A DNA stretch of 64,000 bases from an uncultured Eubacteriales bacterium (lineage in GTDB: Bacteria; Bacillota; Clostridia; Peptostreptococcales; Anaerovoracaceae): the NCBI GenBank assembly GCA_910583765.1, contig CAJTYS010000006.1, forward strand, positions 1 to 64,000. Reading direction: 5' to 3'. The notes below the pieces were generated by a model. It ran no database searches. It was not told the DNA's origin and worked only from the letters and a program-made list of their open reading frames with translations. The translations under genes were made by a program, and so were the position numbers. Positions within the stretch are counted from its first letter, which is position 1; each line of letters begins with the position of its first letter. Positions 8,458 through 18,019 of this stretch are shown in pieces.

Positions 8458-9540
8458 ATGATAAAAAATAAACAAGGAAATCAAACCATTGTGTTTTCCA
8501 ACGGGCCAGTGATCCTCAGCGCGGCTTCAGTGGTGGGAACAAAAGAGGGAAAGGGACCTCTGGGGCAGTGGTTTGACACAGCGCTTGAAGATGATACGTT
8601 TGGCGAAAAGACTTGGGAAAAGTCGGAGAGCAAGATGTTGAAAACCGCTATGATGGAGGCGCTTCAGCGTTCGGGCAAGACAAAAGAGGAAATTGGAGCC
8701 ATGCTCAGCGGCGACCTGCTCAACCAGCTGATGTCGTCTTCTTTCATGGCTAGGGACCTGCACATCCCTTTTTTAGGCATGTATGGCGCGTGCTCCACCA
8801 TGACAGAGTCTTTGATGCTGGGAGCAGTGCTGACAGATGGACAATACAGCGACAATGTGATGATCGGTGCCTCCAGTCATTACTGCACAGCAGAGCGGCA
8901 GTTTCGGATGCCTTTGGAGCATGGAAATCAGAGGCCGCCCTCTGCTCAGTGGACCGCTACTGCGGCAGGGGCCATGGTGCTGTCCTGTGGGGCGGAAAAA
9001 GGCGAAGCTTTTGTGGCGGATCAGGAAGGCAATACCGCGCCATCCAGGATCATCAGAGTGCGGTGCGGGACCATTGGAAAAGTCATTGACGCAGGCATGA
9101 AAGACGCCAATCAGATGGGGGCTGCCATGGCTCCGGCAGCAGTGGACACGCTGCTCAATCATTTCCAGGACACCGGAAGAAGCATGAAAGATTATGACCT
9201 GGTTTTAACAGGTGATTTGGGGTATATTGGAAAGGATATTGCCAAAGATCTGCTGGTGGATGCGGGGCTTCCCAAAAAAGACGTGGAGAACAGTTATGAT
9301 GACTGTGGAGCCATGATCTTTGAGAAAGAACAGGATGTCCATGGCGGCGGCAGCGGATGTGGATGCTCGGCCAGCGTTTTTGCGGGATACGTGTATAAAC
9401 GCCTGCAAAAAGGAGAGCTGAACAGAGTCTTGATCATGTCCACTGGAGCATTGTTGTCCACCATCAGCCCATTTCAGGGCGAATCGATTCCGGGGATCGC
9501 ACATGCTATTTGTTTGGAAGCAGAGCAGGGGGAGCATTAA
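8458..9540 (+). CDS. spoVAD: Stage V sporulation protein AD
   Basis: A 360-residue thiolase-fold protein that binds dipicolinic acid at the spore inner membrane. The motifs GNQTIVFSNGPVI, FLGMYGACSTMTESL, ASSHYCTAERQFRMPLE and GGSGCGCSASVFAGY match SpoVAD. It has no catalytic thiolase role. It starts 10 bp after spoVAC behind GAGGAGAG and is followed 2 bp later by spoVAE. Confidence 0.96.
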   Translation: MIKNKQGNQTIVFSNGPVILSAASVVGTKEGKGPLGQWFDTALEDDTFGEKTWEKSESKMLKTAMMEALQRSGKTKEEIGAMLSGDLLNQLMSSSFMARDLHIPFLGMYGACSTMTESLMLGAVLTDGQYSDNVMIGASSHYCTAERQFRMPLEHGNQRPPSAQWTATAAGAMVLSCGAEKGEAFVADQEGNTAPSRIIRVRCGTIGKVIDAGMKDANQMGAAMAPAAVDTLLNHFQDTGRSMKDYDLVLTGDLGYIGKDIAKDLLVDAGLPKKDVENSYDDCGAMIFEKEQDVHGGGSGCGCSASVFAGYVYKRLQKGELNRVLIMSTGALLSTISPFQGESIPGIAHAICLEAEQGEH

Positions 9541-9542
9541 TT

Positions 9543-9896
9543 ATGGAATATGTATATACATTTTTAATAGGCGGCGCTATCTGCGTCATTGGTCAGATCC
9601 TCATGGATGTGACCAAGCTGACAGCGCCGCGGGTTTTAGTTTTACTCGTTGTTTCCGGCGCGGTGCTGCAAGGGCTGCATCTTTATGAGCCGCTGGTCCA
9701 GCTGGCTGGAAGTGGGGCGAAGGTCCCGCTGCCAGGATTCGGGTACGCGCTGGCAAAGGGAGCCATGGAAGGCGCGGGGCAAAGCCTGCTGGCAGCATTG
9801 ACAGGGGCGATCAAGGCCACGGCAGGGGGAATCACCATTGCCATTGCCTGGGGTTATCTCATTGCCTTGATCTTCAACCCCAAATCCATACGCTGA
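9543..9896 (+). CDS. spoVAE: Stage V sporulation protein AE (SpoVAEb type)
   Basis: A 117-residue membrane protein completing the spoVA operon. It shows GGAICVIGQILMDVTKLTAPR and the PLPGFGYALAKGAMEGA loop of SpoVAE(b) and is structurally related to SpoVAC. The ATG at 9543 is just past the spoVAD stop, and its ribosome site (GGGGGAGC) lies inside the spoVAD 3' end, suggesting translational coupling. A strong terminator follows at 9925. Confidence 0.95.
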   Translation: MEYVYTFLIGGAICVIGQILMDVTKLTAPRVLVLLVVSGAVLQGLHLYEPLVQLAGSGAKVPLPGFGYALAKGAMEGAGQSLLAALTGAIKATAGGITIAIAWGYLIALIFNPKSIR

Positions 9897-9924
9897 ATCA
9901 ACGTGTTTGAGAATAGAAAGATCA

Positions 9925-9963
9925 GAAAACCATCTTCCCTTGGTTTGAAGAGAAGATGGTTTT
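9925..9963. terminator. Bidirectional terminator between spoVAE and the PBP gene
   Basis: AAAACCATCTTC (9925-9936) pairs perfectly with GAAGATGGTTTT (9952-9963), followed by T-rich sequence. It lies between the convergent spoVAE and PBP genes. Confidence 0.85.
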
Positions 9964-10012
9964 TTGTTGGTGTTTGGCAGGAGCGCTATGAATGCGTCCG
10001 GCGAGCACATGA

Positions 10013-13000
10013 TTATTGAGCCGTGTCTCCTGGGTTTTCAGGAGCATTGTTGTTCGGATTGTCCGCAGGCTGCTGCGGCTCCTGTGCTGGTGCCTGTGTA
10101 TTAGTAGAAGTGGAAGTCGTTGGTTTCTTTGTAGTCGGCTTTCTGGTAGTCGGAACCACCACCTTCCGAGTGGTTTCTCTCGTTTTCTGGGTGCTCCTAG
10201 TAGGCGCTTGGGTCGTATAGGAACTGTCAGATGGCTTGGATACCTTTGAATAGGTGCCGTCCGTGTAATACTCCCCATTGATGCGGCTCACATTGTCAGG
10301 CTGCTCTGGATATTTTCCATAAGACAGTCCTTCGCAGACCTGACGCATGATCTTGCTCCACAGGGAAGCGGCGCGGGCAGAGCCGGAACTCAGCTCCAAG
10401 TTCACATCGTTTCCGATCCACAGAGCAGCGGAGTACTGCGGCGTGAATCCAGAGAACCAGATATCGTAGTTATCATTGGTGGTGCCAGTTTTTCCAGCAG
10501 CCGGCTGTCCGCTAAAGCCAGCGTTGGTGGCAATGCCGTTTGTGACAGTGCTGCGCAGGATGCTGGTCATGATGTAAGCAACGCCTTCGTCCAAGACTTC
10601 TTCTGTGTCCGGCACTTTATCAAAGATCACTTCATCATTGCTGTTTGTGATTTTTGTGTAAGCGATGGGCTCCGTGTATTTTCCTCTGTTCGGGAAGATT
10701 CCATAAGCTGCGGTCATTTCCAGAGGTGAAATCCCCTTGGTCATGCCTCCCAGCGCTAGAGCGGCAGGGTTCATGTCATTGACGCTTCCATCTTCCACCA
10801 CTGTGGTGATCCCCATTTTCTTTAACTGGGAAACAGGGAATTCCGGTCCCATCTGCTGGTATGTCTTAACCGCACAGACGTTTACAGACTGTTCGACCGC
10901 GGTTCGCAGCGTCATGCGGCCGCGATGTCCGCTGTAAAAGTTCTTTGGCCAGGTTCTGCCGTTGACTGTCATTGGCGCGTCATTGATCACGCTGCCAGCG
11001 GTGATATAGCTGCCCCAATTGCTGCCGTCGGAATTGGAAAGCTTCATGTCAACATCCCGTTCCACAGCCTTGAAAGAGCTTTGCAGGGCCGAAGAGTACA
11101 CGGAGATCGGTTTCATAGTGGATCCAGGCTGACGAGGATGGGTGGCTCTGTTGTGGAGCATTTTCCCACTGGTTCCTCTTCCGCCAACCATGGCCTTTAT
11201 GCCGCCGGTCTTATAATCCAGGACAACCATGGCGCACTGCGGCTGCACGACTTTCTGTTTCAGCGTATAGTTGTTGGAATTGACCACTAGCTTGCCCTTC
11301 CGTTCTTTGAAAAACTCAGGATAATCCTTAAAGAACTTGGCGGACACAATGCAGTTGCCCAGCGCATCTTTGTCCTTGTAACCCTGCGGGATGGACAGCG
11401 CGCCGCCCTCGATGGAGTAGAATTTTCCGTCTTTTTGCTGATACATGGACTCAAAATTAACGCTCACATCATCTGTGTTATTGACTGTGATGTTGTAAAA
11501 GTTGAGTCGCTTGCCATGATATAGAGTCAAGCTTCCATCGCTGTTTTTCTTGAATTCGCTCTTTTCCAGGACAAATTCCTCTTTGTCATTGAAATAATCG
11601 TCATAATCATAGAGCAGGATCTTTCCTGTCTTGTTGTTGAGGATATTTCCCTTGCTGTCTTTGCGCAGACCGGAAACACCTGGGAAATTAGAGCTGTCAG
11701 CAAATTCGTCTTCAATGACCTTTTGCGCCTTTTTGCTCATAGTCGTATAGATTTTCAGCCCGCCGGTATAAATGATGTTCCTTGCTCGGGTTTCATCCCA
11801 GCCGTATTCTTCCATGATATCGTTTTTGATTTGCTCCAGAGCAAAATCCGTGAAATAGGAAGAGAATCCGCTGCCTCGATCAATGGTCACTTTCATCTTC
11901 TTCTTTAAATTCTTGTCCAGAGCTTTGTCTGCGTCCGTGCGAGTCGTATAACCCTGTTCCACCATGTTATTGAGGGTCATCTGACGTCTATTTTCCGATA
12001 ACTTTCCATTATATGCGTAGATATAAGCGTCGTTTTGCGCCAGAATGTCCTTTTTCTGGACTTCCACAGCTCCAACTGGACGAGTTTTCACAAGTGCGAA
12101 AGCGTCCGGTGACTGCGGTAGCGCTGCCAGGGAAACGCATTCCAAGAGATCCAGATCCTTGACGCTCTTCCCAAAATATTCCTGGGAGGCTGCTTCCACG
12201 CCATAACAGTTGAACCCTAAGTAAACTGTGTTCAGATAAGCCTCTACGATCTGCTCTTTTGTCAGGTTTTGCTCAATGAGCACCGTATAATAGGCTTCCA
12301 GGACTTTTCTGTTAATGGAACGTTCGCTTTTTTTATCAGCCAAATAAATATTACGCGCCAACTGCTGGGTCAGAGTACTGGTGCCGCTAATTTGGCCGCC
12401 GCCGGTTATGCTGTCTTTGATCGCGCCCATGATACGGACAAAGTTGAATCCGTGGTGCTCCCAGAATGTTTTGTCTTCAATGGCCACAATAGCATTGATC
12501 AGATCTTGAGGCAGGTCATTGTATTCTACATTGGTACGATTCCCGTTTTCCAAGAATACGCTTTCAATTTCCTTGCCATCATCGTCATAAATGGTTGAAC
12601 GCTGCTGCAGCCGCTTGTAAACATTGTCAGCGTCAATGTTATGGGTGTCAGCGGTCAAAATGAGAGTTCCCACATAGATAACGCCAATCAATACCAAAGC
12701 AAGAATGACCAACAAAAAGATTTTCAGTGGACGATGCTTCTTTTTCTTGCCTGGCTTGCTGATTTTTCCTTTTTTCTTCTGTGACGGCTTGGAAGTCGCC
12801 GCGCCAGGAACATTGGGATTTTGTACCGGCGCGTTTCCATTACCCGCGCCCGCGGAACGAGAACCTCCTGCGGAGCGGGGGCCACCTGTGCCTTGCGCAT
12901 TGGATGCGATCCGTTGACCGCTGGCAGGCCGCTGGCCGTTTGCCTGTCGTTGACTGGCTGCTGGCCGTGAACCATTCGCGGAGCGCTGACCGCTGGCCGG

Positions 13001-13156
13001 ACGATTGGCCCCTGCGGGGCGCGCTGGCCGTGAAGTTCCGCTGCCGGAAGGCTTGCTCCTGCTGCCAGAGCTGGAAGGTGTCTTAACTTTATCAAATTCA
13101 GCGAAAAATTCATTTATATCATCAGATCCTGAATTTTTATTATACTTATCTGCCAC
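10013..13156 (-). CDS. Class A penicillin-binding protein (PBP1A-like)
   Basis: A 1047-residue bifunctional peptidoglycan synthase. A disordered N-terminus rich in Arg, Pro, Ala, Ser and Gly with repeated NGxRPAxGQR-like units (about residues 25-115) precedes one membrane helix (about 145-167). The GT51 domain shows AIVAIEDKTFWEHHG and GTSTLTQQLARN. The transpeptidase motifs are STMK (SxxK), SVN (SxN) and KTG in AAGKTGTTNDN. The C-terminal tail is Thr/Pro/Asn-rich. The start is GTG at 13156 with AGGAGG upstream. The long low-complexity N-terminus on the cytoplasmic side is unusual in size. Confidence 0.95.
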   Translation of the reverse strand: MADKYNKNSGSDDINEFFAEFDKVKTPSSSGSRSKPSGSGTSRPARPAGANRPASGQRSANGSRPAASQRQANGQRPASGQRIASNAQGTGGPRSAGGSRSAGAGNGNAPVQNPNVPGAATSKPSQKKKGKISKPGKKKKHRPLKIFLLVILALVLIGVIYVGTLILTADTHNIDADNVYKRLQQRSTIYDDDGKEIESVFLENGNRTNVEYNDLPQDLINAIVAIEDKTFWEHHGFNFVRIMGAIKDSITGGGQISGTSTLTQQLARNIYLADKKSERSINRKVLEAYYTVLIEQNLTKEQIVEAYLNTVYLGFNCYGVEAASQEYFGKSVKDLDLLECVSLAALPQSPDAFALVKTRPVGAVEVQKKDILAQNDAYIYAYNGKLSENRRQMTLNNMVEQGYTTRTDADKALDKNLKKKMKVTIDRGSGFSSYFTDFALEQIKNDIMEEYGWDETRARNIIYTGGLKIYTTMSKKAQKVIEDEFADSSNFPGVSGLRKDSKGNILNNKTGKILLYDYDDYFNDKEEFVLEKSEFKKNSDGSLTLYHGKRLNFYNITVNNTDDVSVNFESMYQQKDGKFYSIEGGALSIPQGYKDKDALGNCIVSAKFFKDYPEFFKERKGKLVVNSNNYTLKQKVVQPQCAMVVLDYKTGGIKAMVGGRGTSGKMLHNRATHPRQPGSTMKPISVYSSALQSSFKAVERDVDMKLSNSDGSNWGSYITAGSVINDAPMTVNGRTWPKNFYSGHRGRMTLRTAVEQSVNVCAVKTYQQMGPEFPVSQLKKMGITTVVEDGSVNDMNPAALALGGMTKGISPLEMTAAYGIFPNRGKYTEPIAYTKITNSNDEVIFDKVPDTEEVLDEGVAYIMTSILRSTVTNGIATNAGFSGQPAAGKTGTTNDNYDIWFSGFTPQYSAALWIGNDVNLELSSGSARAASLWSKIMRQVCEGLSYGKYPEQPDNVSRINGEYYTDGTYSKVSKPSDSSYTTQAPTRSTQKTRETTRKVVVPTTRKPTTKKPTTSTSTNTQAPAQEPQQPADNPNNNAPENPGDTAQ

Positions 13157-13191
13157 AGTCTTATCCTCCTGAATCCTGTCCTGTTTCTAAT

Positions 13192-13392
13192 CAAGCGCGT
13201 TCATTATACCACGGCTTACCACTGAAAATAGAATTTCGAGCCGTGATTCAATGAACGCATCCCTACGGCAACGCCGTTTCAACCAAGCGCGTTCATTATA
13301 CTGCGAACTTCCGCTGAAAACACAAATGCGGTTCGCAATTCAATGAACGCATCCCTACGGCAACGCCGTTTCAATCAAGCGCGTTCATTATA
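13192..13392. repeat. 92-bp tandem repeat, two full copies and one partial, each with a covarying hairpin
   Basis: The motif CAAGCGCGTTCATTATA starts at 13192, 13284 and 13376, exactly 92 bp apart. Each full unit has outer arms GCGTTCATT and AATGAACGC, and inner arms that differ between copies yet still pair: CACGGCT/AGCCGTG (13210/13239) and TGCGAAC/GTTCGCA (13302/13331). A second small hairpin, ACGGC-AAC-GCCGT, ends each unit. The array lies upstream of the PBP gene, on the side where its leader or promoter should be. The rest of the 409-bp gap holds only the comEC promoter. Confidence 0.9.
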
Positions 13393-13488
13393 CCATAGAA
13401 GCGGGGAAAGTGAAATAAATTATCCAATTCTTTAAGATTTCTATAAGATAATACCAAATAATTTCTCCAAATTCACACAAAAAATGAC

Positions 13489-13517
13489 TTGAAAAATCCT
13501 ATATATTGGAATATAAT
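13489..13517 (+). promoter_or_regulatory. Sigma-A-type promoter of comEC
   Basis: TTGAAA (13489-13494), a 17-bp spacer and TATAAT (13512-13517) lie about 50 bp before the comEC start. This rules out any start before about 13524. Confidence 0.7.
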
Positions 13518-13565
13518 GAATATGTTGTAAGGAAGAGCAAGGAGACGGGTCTTGAGGGAAGAACA

Positions 13566-15866
13566 ATGAGAAGGCCCATGGTATTTGCCGCAGCTGGATT
13601 TGGATTCGGCGTGTACGCGGCGCATATGGCAGAGTTGGGACAGGCGGCATGGGTAACGCTGCTGCTTACGGCAGTAAGCTTGTCGCTGGTTTTGAAAGCT
13701 CTGCCTGTGAAAAAAACATATTTCGTTCAGATCGTTCTGTTCCTGTGCGTATTCTGCGCAGGAGGCCTCTTGACACAAAGCTGTGAGGATCATGTGGATC
13801 CCCTAGTCCGAAAAGCGGGGACCAGAACAACGGTCACTGGTATGATCACCAGTATCAGCAGAAAGGATGAAACCTATCAGCTAAAAGTCAAGTCGCCAGA
13901 AGGCATGGTCTTGGTCAGTTACCGCGGAAAGCTGGAGCATTACAGAAAGCTGACAGGAAAACAGGCAGAGCTGCGCGGAGAGGTGTTCCTTCCACAGCAG
14001 AGGCGCAATGCTAAATGCTTTGATTATCGGCAGTATTTGCGGACATGCGGCATCCAGACACAGATGACAGCAGACTCGCTGGTGCCCGTAACCGGCAGGG
14101 AGGATCGCTTTGCGCAGATGGTTTCTCGGATCAGGGGCGGCTTTGAGGAAAAGCTGGAGCGCTGCGCGGACCATGAAACAAGAGGCATGATCCTGGCTAT
14201 GCTTTTTGGTGACAAATCCGCTTTGAGCCAAGAGATCTATGAAAATTTCCAGAAAAACGGGATTGCGCATATCCTGGCTGTCAGCGGGCTGCATATCGGG
14301 ATCCTTTACGGATTCTTGGCTTTCCTGTGGCGAGGAAAAAAGGGACTGGTTTTTCATGTCACAGTGTCGGGGGCGCTGCTGTTTTACGCGGCATTGGCTG
14401 AATTTTCCCCTTCTGTGGTGCGGGCAGCGGTCATGATCGCCATTCATTTAGCGGCGAACGTCCTGCATCGGCGGTATGACCTGTTGTCAGCGGCGGCTTT
14501 CACTTTCCTGCTGATGCTTTGCGTCAACCCCATGCAGCTATTTCATACGGGATTCCAATTATCCTTTTTAGCCATTGCTTCCTTAGGCGTGGTTTTGCCC
14601 TTCATCCAGCAGATTTACCAAGGCATCTTTCTATCATCCATGGGGATCCAAATGGGGATGCTGCCTTACACGGCCTATGTGTTCAATCACATATCCCTAG
14701 GCGCGTTTTTCATCAACGTGCCAGTGGTGTTTCTGGCAGGGCTTCTGCTGCCTGTGGGAATCAGTGCCATGGTGATTTCCTGTGTTTCCGAATCCCTGTT
14801 TCGGCTGTGCGTCCTATTTTTGCAGCAAGGGTGCCAAATCCTTACGATGCTCAATGATCTGGTTTACGCAGATGGCAGGACCTCTTTTGACGTGGTCAGT
14901 CCACCCCTGTTTTTTCTGGCAGCGTATTATGGGATTTTGTTTCTGGGCGTTTCTGAAAAAGGGCGAATCTTGTTCCTTCGGCGTGAATGGAAAAAGCTAG
15001 CGGCCTGCGGAGCGCTGGCGATGAGCCTGGCTGCCTGGACCGCAGCCGCGGGAGAAGATGGATTTTCCAAAGCGCAAGTGGTATTTGTGGATGTGGGGCA
15101 GGGGGACTGCGTTCATGTGAAGACCCCGGAAGGAAAGCATTATCTGCTGGATGGCGGCGGCAGCCTACGGTACGATGTTGGCAAAAAAGTTTTAAAGCCT
15201 TATCTCCTAAAAAACGGCGTGAGAAGGCTGGACGGCGCGTTTGTCACCCACCTCCACGAAGATCACTACGGCGGCATCCGTTCTCTGGCAAAGCAGGGCA
15301 TGGTGGATTCCATCGGCGTTTATCAAGGATGTCAGGTCATGGAGGGCCAGCTGGAGCAGGAAACGGGAGCCAGGTTCTTTTATCTGCATAAAGGGCAGCG
15401 GGTCACATTAGGGAAAGGCGTGTACCTGGATATTCTGGCGCCGGAGAAAAAGACAAAACAGGAGTATCTGGAGATGGCACGAGATAAAGAGGATGAGAAC
15501 CAGTCCAGCCTGGTGATGAAGCTGACCTACGGCAAGTTTTCTATGCTGATGACAGGGGACATTGACCAAGAGGGAGAAAAAGATCTGACAGACCGATACC
15601 GGTCAGGACAGCTTCGCTGCGATATTTTGAAAGTGGCACATCACGGCAGCAAATACAGCTCATCGGAAGAATTCATCCGCGCTGTTTCTCCTAGCGTCGC
15701 GGTATTTCAAGTAGGGAAAAATAATTTTGGACATCCTGCCCAGACTGTTATTGAAAAATACAGGCAAATCGGTATAATGATATATAGAAACGACACCTCT
15801 GGCGCCATTGGGATCCGCGGAGAAACCGGCGGCAAGGGAATCTGTGCGCAGAAAATGATAGATTGA
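13566..15866 (+). CDS. comEC: ComEC/Rec2-family DNA uptake channel with metallo-hydrolase domain
   Basis: A 766-residue polytopic membrane protein predicted to carry single-stranded DNA across the membrane during transformation. The N-terminal part has the DUF4131-like segment, then the Competence domain (GIAHILAVSGLHIGILYG, FSPSVVRAAVM). The C-terminal metallo-beta-lactamase-fold domain has FVDVGQGDCVHV, HLHEDHYGG and VAHHGSKYSS and lies outside the membrane. The ATG at 13566 is chosen because the promoter -10 is at 13512 and GAGGGAAG precedes it. It is followed 9 bp later by holA, a common clostridial order. Confidence 0.94.
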   Translation: MRRPMVFAAAGFGFGVYAAHMAELGQAAWVTLLLTAVSLSLVLKALPVKKTYFVQIVLFLCVFCAGGLLTQSCEDHVDPLVRKAGTRTTVTGMITSISRKDETYQLKVKSPEGMVLVSYRGKLEHYRKLTGKQAELRGEVFLPQQRRNAKCFDYRQYLRTCGIQTQMTADSLVPVTGREDRFAQMVSRIRGGFEEKLERCADHETRGMILAMLFGDKSALSQEIYENFQKNGIAHILAVSGLHIGILYGFLAFLWRGKKGLVFHVTVSGALLFYAALAEFSPSVVRAAVMIAIHLAANVLHRRYDLLSAAAFTFLLMLCVNPMQLFHTGFQLSFLAIASLGVVLPFIQQIYQGIFLSSMGIQMGMLPYTAYVFNHISLGAFFINVPVVFLAGLLLPVGISAMVISCVSESLFRLCVLFLQQGCQILTMLNDLVYADGRTSFDVVSPPLFFLAAYYGILFLGVSEKGRILFLRREWKKLAACGALAMSLAAWTAAAGEDGFSKAQVVFVDVGQGDCVHVKTPEGKHYLLDGGGSLRYDVGKKVLKPYLLKNGVRRLDGAFVTHLHEDHYGGIRSLAKQGMVDSIGVYQGCQVMEGQLEQETGARFFYLHKGQRVTLGKGVYLDILAPEKKTKQEYLEMARDKEDENQSSLVMKLTYGKFSMLMTGDIDQEGEKDLTDRYRSGQLRCDILKVAHHGSKYSSSEEFIRAVSPSVAVFQVGKNNFGHPAQTVIEKYRQIGIMIYRNDTSGAIGIRGETGGKGICAQKMID

Positions 15867-15875
15867 GAGGGACAC

Positions 15876-16946
15876 ATGGCAGGTTACCAGGGCACGAGAA
15901 AAAAGGAACACGCTTTTCAGACCATAGGAAAAGACTTGAAAGCAGGTAAGATTCCCAGCTTAGTGCTGCTTTGCGGAGAAGAACAGTATCTGGTCCATTG
16001 GGCCGCGGATCTGTTGAAAGACCAATATGTGGAAAAGGCCTGCGAAAGCTTGGACTTTACCCGCCTTGATCCAGAAGGCCTGACTGTGGACCGCATCAAG
16101 GAAAGCTGCGAGACCCTGAGCATGCTTTCTCCTAAGCGAGTGGTCCTGATCCCTGAATTCCCACCTGCACTGGGGCAAAAGCTGAAAGGCTTTTCAGAGA
16201 GTGATGAAAAAGAACTGCTGGAATATTTGAAAACCATGCCAGAGACCTGTCTGCTGATCATCACAGCGGGGATGCCGGATCCTAAGAGCAAGAAAAAGAG
16301 CAAGCTGCATACGGCTATGGGAAAGCTGGGGGCTGTTTACGATTTCGGACCTCTCAGTGGGGCGCAGCTTCGGTCTTTTATCCAAAAAAGACTGAAGGCA
16401 GCGGGGAAGAATTGCAGAGACTCCATCATAGATATGCTCATGGCGGACAGCGGTTATGGAAACAAGGAAATTGACTACAATTTGTATAACCTGGAAAACG
16501 ACATCAAAAAAATCATCGCCCACAGCGATGGAGATGAAATCCTTTCTTCAGACGTGGCACTGACCATTTCAACCAATCTGGAAACCAACGTGTTCGCCAT
16601 GCTGGACGCGATCAGCAGGAACAGAAAGGATGAAGCTTACCGGCTGCTTCACAATCTTTTGGTCAGCGGAGAAAGCGTTTATGGGCTGCTGGCGCTGATC
16701 GTCTCGCAGCTGGAGCTGATTTTGGAAGTCAAGGAAATGCGGGAGGAAGGTCTGGGGCCGTCTCAAATGCAAAAGATTTTGGGCGTGCATGAGTTTCGCA
16801 TTAAAAAAGCCATGGGCGTGACGGAAAAATATTCTGTGGAAGGGCTGAAACGAGTCCTCTGCAAGGCTTATGAAATCGATGGGAACATCAAGACCGGACT
16901 GCTGGAACAAAACTTGGCTTTAGAATTGTTTATCGCAGAAATATAG
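15876..16946 (+). CDS. holA: DNA polymerase III delta subunit
   Basis: A 356-residue clamp-loader delta subunit that opens the beta sliding clamp. The N-terminus PSLVLLCGEEQYLV and the following AAA+-like fold, with a C-terminal collar domain including VFAMLDAISRNRKDEAYRLL, match HolA. Length is normal. It starts 9 bp downstream of comEC behind GAGAGGG and precedes the EamA gene by 25 bp. Confidence 0.92.
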   Translation: MAGYQGTRKKEHAFQTIGKDLKAGKIPSLVLLCGEEQYLVHWAADLLKDQYVEKACESLDFTRLDPEGLTVDRIKESCETLSMLSPKRVVLIPEFPPALGQKLKGFSESDEKELLEYLKTMPETCLLIITAGMPDPKSKKKSKLHTAMGKLGAVYDFGPLSGAQLRSFIQKRLKAAGKNCRDSIIDMLMADSGYGNKEIDYNLYNLENDIKKIIAHSDGDEILSSDVALTISTNLETNVFAMLDAISRNRKDEAYRLLHNLLVSGESVYGLLALIVSQLELILEVKEMREEGLGPSQMQKILGVHEFRIKKAMGVTEKYSVEGLKRVLCKAYEIDGNIKTGLLEQNLALELFIAEI

Positions 16947-16971
16947 AGGTATCAAGATAGGAGAGCGGGTT

Positions 16972-17904
16972 ATGAGAAAACAGGTAAAAGCGGATCTGAT
17001 GCTGGTGCTGGTCACATTGTGCTGGGGCGTTTCCTACTATTTGATGGATTTGAGCCTTGCGGACCTGGGGCCCTTTACACTGAACGCCTTCCGGTTCTTA
17101 GGCGCGTTTATCATTGCGATGATCATTGCTTTCCCAAAACTGCGGACCATTAATCGAGTCACCTTGAAATACAGTGCGATTTTAGGAGGAGCCTTGACAT
17201 TGGTTTATATTGGATGCACCTTTGGCGTTATGTACACCAGCCTGTCCAATTCTGGCTTCCTCTGTGCTTTGGCCGTGATTTTCACGCCGATTTTCGCCTT
17301 TGTGTTCAAAAAGCAGGTGCCGGATAAAAAGCTGGCGATCGTTGTGGTCATGTGCTTGATCGGAATTGGGCTTTTAACTCTGAATGAACAGCTGAAACCA
17401 GCATTTGGCGACATCCTCTGCATTTTGTGCGCGGTGGCGTATGCCGTGCATTTGCTGGTAACAGAGACGGCAGTGGGAAAAGAAGCGGTGGACGCCTTTC
17501 AGATCGGCGTGTTTCAGCTGGGATTCACGGGGCTGTTCAACCTGATCCTGGGATTTATCGCAGAAGAACCGCACTTTCCAGGGAGCGGCAGCGTGTGGGG
17601 AGCAGTGGCGTTTTTATCGATTTTCTGCACAGGCGTGGCTTTTATCGTACAGGCCATCGCCCAGCAATATACCACAGCCTCCCATGTTGGTGTCATTTTC
17701 ACCTTAGAGCCGGTGTTCGCGGGGATCGTGGCCTTTTTTCTGGCAGGAGAAGTGTTGCTGCCAAGGGCTTATGTGGGAGCGGTGATCCTCATTGCCTCTT
17801 TATTCGTGATGGAGATCGATTTTAAGCGGCGGCCAAAGAAAGGAACAAAAGGCGCGAAAGGGGCAAACGAAGAAGAGGCGAAGCTGGAAAGTGACGCAAA
17901 TTGA
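16972..17904 (+). CDS. EamA/DMT-family transporter
   Basis: A 310-residue inner-membrane protein with ten hydrophobic segments in two EamA repeats (LMLVLVTLCWGVSYYL at the start and GVIFTLEPVFAGIVAFF in the second). The tail is short, charged and cytoplasmic (KRRPKKGTKGAKG). DMT-family proteins export amino acids or other metabolites; the substrate cannot be read from sequence. It may be read through from holA. The next gene has its own promoter. Confidence 0.88.
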   Translation: MRKQVKADLMLVLVTLCWGVSYYLMDLSLADLGPFTLNAFRFLGAFIIAMIIAFPKLRTINRVTLKYSAILGGALTLVYIGCTFGVMYTSLSNSGFLCALAVIFTPIFAFVFKKQVPDKKLAIVVVMCLIGIGLLTLNEQLKPAFGDILCILCAVAYAVHLLVTETAVGKEAVDAFQIGVFQLGFTGLFNLILGFIAEEPHFPGSGSVWGAVAFLSIFCTGVAFIVQAIAQQYTTASHVGVIFTLEPVFAGIVAFFLAGEVLLPRAYVGAVILIASLFVMEIDFKRRPKKGTKGAKGANEEEAKLESDAN

Positions 17905-17936
17905 CATAAATTTCAAAATAGAAGAAAAACTTTAAA

Positions 17937-17965
17937 TTGCTTTTACGCAGTAAATTTGATATACT
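17937..17965 (+). promoter_or_regulatory. Promoter of the NuoE/NuoF/GltD-NuoG operon
   Basis: TTGCTT (17937-17942), a 17-bp spacer and TATACT (17960-17965) lie 55 bp before the first gene of the operon. Confidence 0.65.
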
Positions 17966-18019
17966 AATAAAGTTCACCACTATTGATTTTAGGGAAAACA
18001 TTTAGGAGGTAATAATAAG

